A DNA stretch of 64,000 nucleotides, from positions 1-64,000 of the forward strand of contig NZ_PVZS01000024.1 of NCBI RefSeq assembly GCF_003004785.1, in the 5' to 3' direction. The DNA is from Alsobacter soli. GTDB lineage: Bacteria; Pseudomonadota; Alphaproteobacteria; Rhizobiales; Beijerinckiaceae. The translations under genes and the position numbers were made by a program. Below are positions 29,435-38,167 of this stretch, piece by piece (position 1 is the first letter of the stretch; every line of letters begins with the position of its first letter). The notes below the pieces were generated by a model. It was not told the origin of the DNA. It made no database searches and saw only the letters and a list, made by a program, of their open reading frames with translations.

Positions 29435-30691
29435 ATGACCACCACCGTGCCCCACATCCCGCTCGCCCAGACCCCCGGCTCGCGCGCCATGGCGCGCCTC
29501 GACGCGCTGCGCGCCTTCACGGACGTTCCTGGCCAGATTCACCGCCTTTACCTGTCGGCCTCGCACCGGCAGGCCGCCGACGCCGTCGCCGCCATGATGC
29601 GCGACGCGGGCTGCGACTCGGTGGGCGTCGACGCCCTCGGCGCCGTCGTGGGCCGCTACGAGGGGACCGAGCCCGGCCAGCCCGCCCTGCTGATCGGGTC
29701 GCACATCGACACCGTGAAGGACGCCGGCGCCTATGACGGCACGCTGGGCGTGATCGCGGCGATCGCGGTCATCGAGGAACTCGCCAGGACGGGCGAGCGC
29801 CTGCCATTCGCCATCGAGGCCCTCGCCTTCGGGGACGAGGAGAACGTCCGCTTCCCCTCGAACCTCTCCTCCTCCCGGGCGCTCGCCGGAAAATTCGACG
29901 TGGACACCCTGGACGGCCGCGACGAGGACGGCGTCACCCTGCGCGACGCGCTGGTCGCCTTCGGGGGCGACCCGGCAGGCATCCCGGCGCTCGCCCGCGA
30001 CCCCGCCGGCGTGCTCGCCTATGTGGAGGTCCATATCGAGCAAGGCCCCGTGCTGGAGGTACGCGACCTCCCCGTTGGGGTCGTCTCCGCCATCAACGGC
30101 GCCAGCCGGCGCCGTCTGGCCGTGACGGGCGAAGCCGGCCATGCCGGCACCGTCCCCATGGGCCTGCGCCGTGACGCGCTTTCCGCGGCCGCCGAGATGG
30201 CCCTGGCGATCGAGCGTCTCGGCGCCGCCCAGGCGGACACGGTCGCCACCGTGGGCCGCTTCGTCGTGGAGCCCGGGGCCGTGAACGTCATCCCCGGCCG
30301 GGTGCAGTTCACCCTGGACGCCCGCAGCCCGGACGACGCCGTCCGCATGCGCCTCGTGGAGCGTTGCGAGGCCGAGTGCCGCGCCATCGCGGCCCGCCGC
30401 GGCGTCACGCTGGCGGTCGAACCCTTCTACGACGCCTCCGCCGCGCCTTGCGACCCGGCGATCCGCGCCGGCCTCGCCGCCGCCGTGGCCGGCCGCCAGA
30501 TCCCCGTGCTCGAACTGCCGTCGGGCGCGGGCCATGACGCCATGGCCATGGCGGACCTCTGCCCAGTGGGCATGCTCTTCGTGCGCTGCAAGGGCGGAAT
30601 CAGCCACAATCCGGCGGAATCCATGACGGAGGCGGACGCCGACGCGGCGATCGCGGTGCTCCTCGATTTCGTCCGCGCTTTCCGGCGCTGA
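29435..30691 (+). CDS. Allantoate amidohydrolase / N-carbamoyl-amino-acid hydrolase (M20 family)
   Basis: A 418-residue zinc-dependent amidohydrolase of the AllC/HyuC group. Metal-site motifs are IGSHIDTVKDAGAYDGTLG (His and bridging Asp), FGDEEN (Glu pair), VEVHIEQGPVLE (His) and CKGGISHNPAES (C-terminal His). Allantoate amidohydrolase releases ammonia from allantoate in purine breakdown; carbamoylases act on N-carbamoyl amino acids. The motifs do not separate the two. Proximity to the urea block favours a ureide role. No other allantoin gene is in the window. Confidence 0.85.
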   Translation: MTTTVPHIPLAQTPGSRAMARLDALRAFTDVPGQIHRLYLSASHRQAADAVAAMMRDAGCDSVGVDALGAVVGRYEGTEPGQPALLIGSHIDTVKDAGAYDGTLGVIAAIAVIEELARTGERLPFAIEALAFGDEENVRFPSNLSSSRALAGKFDVDTLDGRDEDGVTLRDALVAFGGDPAGIPALARDPAGVLAYVEVHIEQGPVLEVRDLPVGVVSAINGASRRRLAVTGEAGHAGTVPMGLRRDALSAAAEMALAIERLGAAQADTVATVGRFVVEPGAVNVIPGRVQFTLDARSPDDAVRMRLVERCEAECRAIAARRGVTLAVEPFYDASAAPCDPAIRAGLAAAVAGRQIPVLELPSGAGHDAMAMADLCPVGMLFVRCKGGISHNPAESMTEADADAAIAVLLDFVRAFRR

Positions 30692-30742
30692 CGCCCCCCG
30701 GAGTGGGCGCTCCTCGGCGTCCGCCTTATGGTTAATGGAACC

Positions 30743-30767
30743 GGAACTTCCCGATAGCGGAGGCATT
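30743..30767 (+). promoter_or_regulatory. Candidate EcfG-type general stress promoter
   Basis: Two overlapping-phase GGAAC boxes lie at 30737-30741 and 30743-30747. The second is followed after 16 bases by CATT, one mismatch from the GGAAC-N16/17-CGTT pattern of alphaproteobacterial EcfG sigma factors. It is about 75 bases before the BON gene, a plausible general-stress gene. The -10 match is imperfect. Confidence 0.3.
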
Positions 30768-30838
30768 GACAGGGCTCTTCCCGCACAGGCCGCACCGCGG
30801 CCCCACAACGCCTGCACGCACAGGAGAGGAGGATCCCC

Positions 30839-32152
30839 ATGGCCCAAGACGACCGTTATCGCGACCAGGACCGCCGACGCTGGACCGAGGACCGCTATGG
30901 CGGCGAGCGCAGCCGCTTCGGCGGCGGGGCCGGCGGCTCCGGCGGCGGCTACTCCGGCCGTTCCAGCGCGTCGGGCTTCCGCTCCGGCGGCTCGGACTTC
31001 GGCCGCAACGAGGCCTGGGAACGGGCCGGTGACTGGGGTCGCGACGAGCGCGGCCGTGACGACTGGAGCAACGACTACAGCCGCAGCGACAACTGGGGCG
31101 GCTCCCGCGGCGGCGACCGCGAGCGCGGCTCCTTCAGCGGCTCCGGCGGCTTCGGCGGCGGCCAGGGCTTCGGCTCCCGCTCCCGCTTCGACGAACCCGT
31201 GGCGCCCGAATACGGCCCGAGCCGCGGCGCAGCCTCCTACTCGGCCGGCGGCGAGGATCGCTACGGCTTCGGCGGGGGCTCGAGCAGCCGTTCCGGCTAC
31301 GGCGACCGCGACCGCAGCTTCATGCGCGACCGCGACTATGGCGAGTCCGGCCGTGACTACGGCCGCGGCGGCATGGGATCGGGCTCCGACTACGGCCGCA
31401 ACTACGGCTACGGCGAACGCGACTACAGCCGCGGCTCCGGCTTCGCCGACCGCAGCTACGAGGGCCGCTACGAGCGCGGCGGCTATGGCCGCGGCGAGTA
31501 CGGCCGCGGAGCCGGCTACGGCCGGGACGAGGACCGCGGTTTCTTCGAGCGCGCCAGCGACGAGGTCGCGTCCTGGTTCGGCGACGAGGACGCCGAGCGC
31601 CGCCGCCGCATGGACGCCCAGCAGGACCAGATGCACCGCGGCCGCGGGCCGCGCGGCTACACCCGCTCGGACGACCGCATCCGCGAGGACGTCAACGATC
31701 GCCTCACCGATGATCCCCACATCGACGCCTCGGACATCGACGTCTCCGTGAGCAACGGAGAGGTCACCCTGTCCGGCACGGCCGACGAGCGCTTCGCCAA
31801 GCGCCACGCGGAAGACATCGCCGAGAGCGTCGCGGGCGTCACCCACGTGCAGAACAACATCCGCGTGAAGGCCCGCGGCTCCGACTCGATGGCCGGCGGC
31901 ATGGGGGCGACCCAGACCGGGCAGTCCACCTACGGCTCCAGCACCGGGACGACGGGCTCGAGCGGAACGATGGGAAGGACCGGCTCCGGCTCTTCGGCGA
32001 CCACCGGCTCCGCCAGCATGACCGGCGGTTCCGGCAACCCCGGCGCCGTGAGCTACGGCCAGGGCTCGGGAACCGGCGCCTCCGGCTCCACCGGAACGGG
32101 CGCCGACCCCACGGGCGCCGGCTCCAGCCGGAAAACCAGCCGCTCGGCCTAA
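30839..32152 (+). CDS. Gly/Arg/Tyr-rich SWFGD-BON domain protein
   Basis: A 437-residue protein in three parts. Residues 1-240 are a disordered, low-complexity region rich in Gly, Arg, Ser, Tyr and Asp (units such as YGRGEYGRG). Next come the conserved EVASWFGDEDAERRRR segment and a linker GRGPRGYTRSDDRIRED. Residues about 280-345 form a BON domain (VNDRLTDDPHIDASDIDVSV...GTADERFAKRHAEDIAESV), a fold linked to membrane or periplasm binding. The tail is a Ser/Gly/Thr repeat. No signal peptide is visible. Such SWFGD-BON proteins are common in Hyphomicrobiales and are often stress-associated. A strong AGGAGAGGAGGA ribosome-binding site precedes the ATG, and a terminator follows the stop by 17 bases. 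Confidence 0.85.
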   Translation: MAQDDRYRDQDRRRWTEDRYGGERSRFGGGAGGSGGGYSGRSSASGFRSGGSDFGRNEAWERAGDWGRDERGRDDWSNDYSRSDNWGGSRGGDRERGSFSGSGGFGGGQGFGSRSRFDEPVAPEYGPSRGAASYSAGGEDRYGFGGGSSSRSGYGDRDRSFMRDRDYGESGRDYGRGGMGSGSDYGRNYGYGERDYSRGSGFADRSYEGRYERGGYGRGEYGRGAGYGRDEDRGFFERASDEVASWFGDEDAERRRRMDAQQDQMHRGRGPRGYTRSDDRIREDVNDRLTDDPHIDASDIDVSVSNGEVTLSGTADERFAKRHAEDIAESVAGVTHVQNNIRVKARGSDSMAGGMGATQTGQSTYGSSTGTTGSSGTMGRTGSGSSATTGSASMTGGSGNPGAVSYGQGSGTGASGSTGTGADPTGAGSSRKTSRSA

Positions 32153-32168
32153 GGGCTTGGAAGAACAG

Positions 32169-32193
32169 AAAGCCCCCGCCCCGCGGGGGCTTT
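32169..32193 (+). terminator. Intrinsic terminator of the BON gene
   Basis: A ten-base-pair stem AAAGCCCCCG / CGGGGGCTTT with a five-base loop, beginning 17 bases after the BON stop codon. The flanking A and T runs make it potentially bidirectional. Confidence 0.8.
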
Positions 32194-32220
32194 CGCTTAA
32201 GGCGCGTTGCCGGCCCTGCC

Positions 32221-32258
32221 CGTCCTTGCGAGGAGCGCAGCGACGGAGCGCTCCAGGA
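32221..32258. repeat. Degenerate family A repeat arm
   Basis: CGTCCTTGCGAGGAGCGCAG followed by a decayed CTCCAGG end. A single arm between the terminator and the reductase gene. Confidence 0.5.
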
Positions 32259-32351
32259 AGGCCGATCCTGCGCACGCCGGCGACTGCGGCGCGGAAGCTC
32301 GCCGGGGGCGCGCCCGATGCTATGATGCGATCCATAGCCCAGGAGGCCGCC

Positions 32352-33389
32352 ATGCCGCTGCCGACCGAGAACCGCCAGTTCGTCCTCGCCTCGCGCCCGA
32401 TCGGGGAGCCCAAGCCTTCCGACTTCGAGCTGCGCACCGTCCCTGTGCAGGCGCCTGGACCTGGCGAAGCGCTGCTCGCCACCCAGTATCTCTCGCTCGA
32501 CCCTTACATGCGCGGGCGCATGAGCGCCGCCAAGAGTTACGCCAGGCCGGTCGAGATCGGCCAGGTGATGGTGGGCGGCAGCGTCTGCGAGGTCCTCGCC
32601 TCCCATGATCCCAACCTGCCCGTCGGCGCCGTAGTGCTGGCGTACGGCGGGTGGCAGGACTATCCGGTGGCCAAGGCTTCCGAGGTCCGGGTGCTCGACC
32701 CCGCCGCCGCCCCGCCCCGCACGGCGCTGGGCGTGCTCGGCATGCCCGGCATGACGGCCTACACGGGCCTGCTCACCATCGGCCAGCCCAAGGCGGGCGA
32801 GACGGTAGTGGTGGCCGCCGCGACCGGGCCGGTCGGCTCCCTGGTGGGCCAGATCGCCAGGCTGAAAGGCGCCCGGGCCGTTGGCGTCGCCGGTGGCCCG
32901 GAGAAATGCCGGGCCCTCATCGAGGAGTTCGGCTTCGACGCCGCGGTGGACCACCGCTCCCCCGACATGCCCGAGAAGCTCGCGGCCGCCTGCCCGGACG
33001 GAATCGACGTCTACTTCGAGAACGTCGGCGGCGAGGTCTGGAGCGCCGTGTTCCCTCTCCTGAACGACTTCGCCCGCATCCCCGTCTGCGGCCTCGTGTC
33101 CCAGTACAACGCCGTCGAGCCGCCGCCCGGCCCGGACCGCCTGCCTGGCCTCATGCGCGCGGTGCTCTCCAAGCGGCTGACCATCCGCGGCTTCATCGTC
33201 AGCGATTTCGCCTCCCAGGCCCGGGACTTCTACACGGACGTGTCCGGCTGGATTCGCGAGGGCCGCATTCGCTACCGCGAGGACGTCGTGCAGGGCCTGG
33301 AGAACGCCCCCGAGGCCTTCATCGGCCTGCTCAAGGGCAGGAACTTCGGCAAGCTGCTCGTGGAGGTCCGCGCGCCGGTGCCCGCCTAG
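32352..33389 (+). CDS. curA: NADPH-dependent MDR-family reductase, CurA-like
   Basis: A 345-residue zinc-free medium-chain reductase. Segments [48 protein letters not shown] (nucleotide-binding loop), FENVGGEVW and [13 protein letters not shown] match E. coli CurA (curcumin/dihydrocurcumin reductase) and related leukotriene B4 12-hydroxydehydrogenase-like enzymes. It probably reduces the double bond of enones with NADPH. The start at 32352 has AGGAGG five bases upstream. The natural substrate is unknown. Confidence 0.9.
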   Translation: MPLPTENRQFVLASRPIGEPKPSDFELRTVPVQAPGPGEALLATQYLSLDPYMRGRMSAAKSYARPVEIGQVMVGGSVCEVLASHDPNLPVGAVVLAYGGWQDYPVAKASEVRVLDPAAAPPRTALGVLGMPGMTAYTGLLTIGQPKAGETVVVAAATGPVGSLVGQIARLKGARAVGVAGGPEKCRALIEEFGFDAAVDHRSPDMPEKLAAACPDGIDVYFENVGGEVWSAVFPLLNDFARIPVCGLVSQYNAVEPPPGPDRLPGLMRAVLSKRLTIRGFIVSDFASQARDFYTDVSGWIREGRIRYREDVVQGLENAPEAFIGLLKGRNFGKLLVEVRAPVPA

Positions 33390-33574
33390 CCCAGGCGGGC
33401 CAGGCGCAGACGATGGGGGCGCTGTCCGGCAATCCCTCCGCCCGTGCCTCCCGCCCGGCGCCGGCGCCCACGTTCGTCAGCTCGCGTTCTGGGCGACCAC
33501 CGATACTCCCCCGCCCCCCGCGCTCCTTGCCCCCCGCCGCGCAATCGGCTAGACACGTTCCGCCGGCCCCGCCG

Positions 33575-33654
<80 letters not shown>

Positions 33655-34005
33655 ATTTCTCCTTACATTTCCAGGGTTTTTGGCTGGGTGGCCGAAGTCG
33701 CCCGACTCGGTTGGGACGAAGCCGCGCTAAAGCGGGCCAAGCGGCGGTGCAAATAGAGCATCCCCTTCTTGAGAGCCGCCGCTCGGGCGGGCGGACTTGA
33801 TCTCACATCCTGGAGTATGGCCGGGCGCGTCGCGCGCCTGCTGGTCAACGGCGCCGGAAACGCGTACGTCCCAGCCAGCATCCTGATCGGAGTGCGACTC
33901 ACCGGGCTGGCGGCGACAACCCAGTCCAGGCGAACGCGCCCGGCGCGTAGCTGTGTCTCCGGACGTGGCCCGGCCTTGCAGGATGGTCGCAAACAGGAGC
34001 TGCGC
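33655..34005. other. 351-base gap after tRNA-Arg
   Basis: I find no supported gene. Open frames on both strands lack similarity to known proteins. The last bases hold the ribosome-binding site (AGGAG, 33995-33999) of the dehydrogenase. I saw no repeat of the tRNA 3' end here that would mark an integrated element. Confidence 0.5.
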
Positions 34006-34998
34006 ATGCCGTCCACCGTCCTTGTCTCGACACGCTTCTTCGATCCGTCCGCGGAGGCGCTGCTGCGGGAGAACGGGTTGACGGTGAGGCGCACCGGACT
34101 TCCGGACGATGTGCAGGACGACGCCCTGGACCAGGCGCAGCTCGACCGCCTGCTGGAAGGCGTGGAAGGCTGGATCGTGGGCACGGCGCCGGTGAGGGGC
34201 GAACTCATCCGGGCCCACCCCCAGCTCAAGGTGATCGCGCGACGGGGCGTGGGCTACAACAACGTCGACATCGAGGCCGCGCGCGAGCTCGGCGTCTGCG
34301 TCGCGATCGCGCCCGGCGGCAACGACGCCTCCGTGGCCGACCACGCGTTGGGCATGATGCTTGGCGTCGCCAAGCGTCTCAAGGAGAGCCATCGCGCGCT
34401 GGAGGGCGGCCGCTGGTCACCCGTGGTCGGGATGGAGTTGTTCGAGAAGACGGTCGGACTGGTCGGCTTTGGGCGGATAGCCCAGGCCGTGGCCAAGCGC
34501 CTCCGGGGCTTCGACGCCAGGGTCCTCGCCTATGACCCGTTCCCGAATCGCGCCGCCGCCGAGGGCCTCGGCGTCGAGCTGGTCGAGTTGCCCGCGCTGC
34601 TCCGGCAGAGCGACTATGTGAGCCTGCACCTGCCGCTCACCCGTGAGACCCGCCGGATCATCGACAGGGATGCGCTGGCGGCCATGAAGCCCGGCTCCAT
34701 CCTGATCAACACCTCCCGCGGCGGGCTGGTCGACGAGGAGGCGCTCAAGCAGGCCCTGATGGAGGGCCGGCTCTACGGGGCCGGCCTGGATGTCTTCGAA
34801 GGCGAGGGTGACGACGACAGCCTCCCGGCGATTCGGGAGCTGATCGGCCTGCCGAACGTCATGGCTTCCGCCCATGCCGCAGGCTCCAGCAACGAGGGCC
34901 TGAGCCGCACGAACAGGATCGCGGCGCAAACCGTGATCGACGTCCTGAGGGGCGTCGAGCCGCCCGCCCAGTGCGTGGTGGTGAAGGGAGCCCGCTGA
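34006..34998 (+). CDS. D-2-hydroxyacid dehydrogenase (phosphoglycerate dehydrogenase-like)
   Basis: A 330-residue NAD-dependent dehydrogenase of the SerA/D-isomer-specific family. The NAD-binding loop is VGLVGFGRIAQAVAKRL. The catalytic set is the Arg in NTSRGGLVDEEAL, the Glu in GLDVFEGE and the His in VMASAHAAGSS. The start at 34006 has AGGAG six bases upstream. It lacks the ACT domain of classical SerA (length 330 instead of more than 400), so it more probably reduces a 2-oxo acid in catabolism. It stands alone, 206 bases before the next gene. Confidence 0.9.
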   Translation: MPSTVLVSTRFFDPSAEALLRENGLTVRRTGLPDDVQDDALDQAQLDRLLEGVEGWIVGTAPVRGELIRAHPQLKVIARRGVGYNNVDIEAARELGVCVAIAPGGNDASVADHALGMMLGVAKRLKESHRALEGGRWSPVVGMELFEKTVGLVGFGRIAQAVAKRLRGFDARVLAYDPFPNRAAAEGLGVELVELPALLRQSDYVSLHLPLTRETRRIIDRDALAAMKPGSILINTSRGGLVDEEALKQALMEGRLYGAGLDVFEGEGDDDSLPAIRELIGLPNVMASAHAAGSSNEGLSRTNRIAAQTVIDVLRGVEPPAQCVVVKGAR

Positions 34999-35204
34999 CG
35001 AGAGAGAGCGGGTCGAGGCGAACGACCGGGAAGGCCTCGCCGGGTTGACCACAGCCTCGAGGCAGGCCGGCGCCGCCCAGCCAAGGCCCGAGCTTGCCAA
35101 GAAAGCCGTGGGACGGCAGTCTCGGCGCACCGAAATTCGTTCAGCGGGTTCATGCCGGAGCCTTCTCTGGCCCGCGAACAGGGGCACAGGGAAACTCCAG
35201 CATC

Positions 35205-35915
35205 ATGATCACGGACGATGGGATGGCCGATGCCGGCCAGAGGGACCAGGGAACTCTGCCCGGGCACTGGTCGGGGCGTCCCAGCCGCCGGTCGTTTCTG
35301 GTCGGCTCCGCCGTCAGCCTCGGCGCTTTGGGACTCGCCGGCTGCGTGACCACCGACGGCATGACCCGCGCCGAAGCGGAGAAGGTCTACGGGCCGGTGC
35401 CCAACGAGAAGTTCCCGATTCCGCAGGTGGACGTCACCAAGATCGATCCGAAATACTATCGCCGGACGGTGCGCTACGACAGCAAGGAAGCGCCTGGCAC
35501 CATCATCGTCGATCCCGGCAACTACTACGTGTACCGGATCGAGGGCGAAGGAAACGCCACGCGCTACGGCGCCAATGTCGGCCGCCAGGGCTTTCTGTGG
35601 AGCGGCGAGGCCTATGTCGGGCGCAAGGCCGAATGGCCCGTCTGGACGCCGCCCAAGGAGATGATCCAGCGCCAGCCGGAGGCTCGCAAATACGCCGGCG
35701 GCATGCCGGGGGGCCTCGACAACCCGCTCGGCGCCCGCACGCTTTATCTTTATCAGAACGGCGTCTACACGCTGTACACGATCTACAGCACCAGCGACCC
35801 GGAAACGATCGGGACCGGCGTGACGAGCGGCTGCACCGGCCTCCTCAGCCAGGACATGCTCGACCTCTACTCGCGCACGCCGGTGAAGACGAAGGTGATC
35901 GTCCTGCCCGCATAA
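35205..35915 (+). CDS. YkuD-fold L,D-transpeptidase homologue with altered active-site motif
   Basis: A 236-residue exported protein. Twin arginines (Arg28-Arg29 in PSRRSFLVGS) and a lipobox LAGC (Cys47) suggest a Tat-exported lipoprotein. Residues about 95-236 match the YkuD transpeptidase domain of rhizobial ErfK-like proteins, which form 3-3 peptidoglycan or lipoprotein cross-links. The nucleophile is Cys210 (VTSGC). The usual HG before it is Tyr194-Ser195 (YTIYSTSDPE), and the GC-x-RM motif reads GCTGLL, so the canonical histidine and arginine are missing. It may be inactive or use other residues. The ATG at 35205 is used; one at 35223 is possible. It converges with a class A PBP gene. 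Confidence 0.85.
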   Translation: MITDDGMADAGQRDQGTLPGHWSGRPSRRSFLVGSAVSLGALGLAGCVTTDGMTRAEAEKVYGPVPNEKFPIPQVDVTKIDPKYYRRTVRYDSKEAPGTIIVDPGNYYVYRIEGEGNATRYGANVGRQGFLWSGEAYVGRKAEWPVWTPPKEMIQRQPEARKYAGGMPGGLDNPLGARTLYLYQNGVYTLYTIYSTSDPETIGTGVTSGCTGLLSQDMLDLYSRTPVKTKVIVLPA

Positions 35916-35997
35916 GGAAGCGGCGTCAGCCCGTGGTCGAGCGGGCCTGTCTGGGCCGGCCCATCGAGCCGCTCGCGAGCCGCCGAATGGCTGGACG

Positions 35998-38010
35998 TCA
36001 GAGGCCGAACAGCCTTTCGAAGAAGTTCTTGTGGCGCCGGGGACGATGAGCTCGGGCCCGGCCGCCCTCAGCGGCCGAAGCCTGTCCGGCTCCAGCCACG
36101 CCCGGCAGGCCCATCGGCTTCTGGTCCCGGAGGGCGACCTTCATGAAGCTATGCCAGACGTCGGTCGGCAGGTTGCCCCCGGAGACGCCCTCGGTGGGCG
36201 TGCTGTCGTCATTGCCGAGCCACACGCCGGCGACAAGGTTGCCGGTGAATCCCACGAACCAGGCGTCCTTGTAATCGTTGCTGGTGCCGGTCTTGCCCGC
36301 CATGGACCAGCCCGGCACCTGCGCCGCCTTGGCCGTTCCGATGACGAAGACGTTGTGCATCATCGCATTCATCATGGCGTCGACGCCGGGTTCGATCACG
36401 CGGTCCGGGTCGCCGGACGCCGAACGGTCGAACACGACCCGTCCGTCCGCAGTCTTCACTTCGGTGATGGCGTAGGGCGCGACCCTGAAGCCTCCATTGG
36501 CGAAGCTCGCATAGGCGCCGACGAGTTCCAGCGGCGTCACCTCGGAGGTGCCGAGCGCGAGGGAAGGGTCAGCCTGGAGCGGCGAGGTGATGCCCAGGCG
36601 TTGCGCCGTCTGCACGACGGACTTGGGCCCGACCTCCATGTTGAGCTTCACCGCCACGGTGTTGAGGGAGAGCGCGAGGGCGTTGCGCAAGGTGATCGGC
36701 CCTCGATAGCCCCGGTCGTAGTTCTCGGGCCGCCAGCCGTTGATGTTCACCGGCGAGTCGCTGCGGACGGTGTTGGGCGTCAGTCCCCGTTCGAGCGCCG
36801 TCAGGTAGACAAAGGGCTTGAAGGACGAGCCTGGCTGGCGCCGCGCGGAGGTCGCCCGGTTGAACTGGCTGGCCTCGTAGTCGCGGCCGCCCACGAGGGC
36901 CGCCACGGCCCCGTCCGGCCGCAGGACGACCACGGCGCCCTGGCTCACGTTGAGCTTCTGGCCCTTGGCGTTGAGCGCGTCGACCAGGGCCCGCTCGGCC
37001 GCCGCCTGCAGGGACGGCTCGAGGGTGGTCGAGACCACGACGTCGGAGTCGACCCCGCCCACCACGTCGTCGAGCTCCTGCGTGACGTAGTCCGCAGCGT
37101 AATTGACCGAGCCCGCCGCATGGGGACGGACAGGCTCGGGCGACGCCTCGAACGCCGTCCTGGCCGCGTCCGGGGCGATGAAGCCGAGCTCGCCCATGGC
37201 CGCGAGCACGAGTTCGGCGCGGGCCCGCGCGGCGTCGGGGTTGCGGTTGGGGGCGAGGCGCGAAGGGGCCTGCACGAGGCCCGCCAGCGTGGCGGCCTCC
37301 GACACCGACACGGCGCTGGCCGGCTTGCCGTAGTAGCGCTGGGCCGCCGCCTCGACCCCATAGGCGCCCGCGCCGAAATAGACGCGGTTGAGATAGAGCT
37401 CGAGGATCCGGTCCTTGCTGTAGGTGTGCTCCAGCCACAGCGCCAGGATGGCTTCCTGGATCTTGCGGGAGGCCGTCCGCTCCGGCGTGAGGAACAGGTT
37501 TTTGGCGAGCTGCTGCGTCAGCGTCGAGCCGCCCTGGAGGCCTCCGTCGCGGGTCAGGTTGCGGTAGGCTGCGCGGACGAGCCCCATGAGGTCGATGCCC
37601 CAATGGTCGTAGAAGCGCCGGTCCTCGATGGCCACGAAGGCCTTCGGCAGGTAGGCCGGCAGCTGGTCCAGGGAGACCTCGCGCCCGCCCGTGGCGCCGC
37701 GGTTGGCCAGGAACGAGCCGTCGCGCGCCAGGATGGCGATGTTCGGCGGCCGTCTCGGCACGGTGAGCTGATCGATCGGAGGCAGCCCCGCGGCGTAGTA
37801 GGCGACGACGCCTCCCGCCCCGAGGACGCCGCACAGGAGCAGCGCGAGGCCGGCGTACGCCGCCTTCCTCAGGAACGACGCCCCCGCGCGCCGGGCCGTC
37901 TGCCCGGCCCCGCCGTCCCGAGGCTCGGACGCCGGGCGAGGATCCTGCTGCTGCGCGACAGCCGCCGGCTCTTCGGCGGCCGGCTCGCGCCGGTCACATC
38001 CGTCCGCCAC
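35998..38010 (-). CDS. Class A penicillin-binding protein (PBP1a-type)
   Basis: A 670-residue bifunctional peptidoglycan synthase. A disordered cytosolic N-terminus (about 48 residues) leads into one membrane helix (about 49-72). The GT51 domain has catalytic Glu129 (AIEDRRFYDHWG) and QGGSTLTQQLAKN. The transpeptidase has PGSSFKPF (SxxK), SLN and AGKTGTSNDYKDAW. The tail is short and basic (RARAHRPRRHKNFFERLFGL). The first codon at 38010 is GTG with a weak ribosome-binding site. There is no OB-domain insertion as in E. coli PBP1a, so the shorter PbpF-like form fits. This is the second class A PBP in the window. Confidence 0.93.
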   Translation of the reverse strand: MADGCDRREPAAEEPAAVAQQQDPRPASEPRDGGAGQTARRAGASFLRKAAYAGLALLLCGVLGAGGVVAYYAAGLPPIDQLTVPRRPPNIAILARDGSFLANRGATGGREVSLDQLPAYLPKAFVAIEDRRFYDHWGIDLMGLVRAAYRNLTRDGGLQGGSTLTQQLAKNLFLTPERTASRKIQEAILALWLEHTYSKDRILELYLNRVYFGAGAYGVEAAAQRYYGKPASAVSVSEAATLAGLVQAPSRLAPNRNPDAARARAELVLAAMGELGFIAPDAARTAFEASPEPVRPHAAGSVNYAADYVTQELDDVVGGVDSDVVVSTTLEPSLQAAAERALVDALNAKGQKLNVSQGAVVVLRPDGAVAALVGGRDYEASQFNRATSARRQPGSSFKPFVYLTALERGLTPNTVRSDSPVNINGWRPENYDRGYRGPITLRNALALSLNTVAVKLNMEVGPKSVVQTAQRLGITSPLQADPSLALGTSEVTPLELVGAYASFANGGFRVAPYAITEVKTADGRVVFDRSASGDPDRVIEPGVDAMMNAMMHNVFVIGTAKAAQVPGWSMAGKTGTSNDYKDAWFVGFTGNLVAGVWLGNDDSTPTEGVSGGNLPTDVWHSFMKVALRDQKPMGLPGVAGAGQASAAEGGRARAHRPRRHKNFFERLFGL

Positions 38011-38167
38011 CTGTGGTCACCCGTTCATGCAGCCGGTTCAATCCCGCGTTCGCAAAGGCCATGATGCAATCAAGAGCTGTAGCGGACACGCATGCCACTT
38101 CTCAACCCCTGCGCGGCGCGCGCAGGGGCCCCACTCTGCGGCCCAGGCGCACACGGAGGACCCCATC

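Noticed and set aside
29015-32482. Open frame of over 1,100 codons on the minus strand across the allantoate-type and BON genes
   Set aside because: It crosses two well-supported plus-strand genes and a terminator, and is low-complexity antisense sequence.
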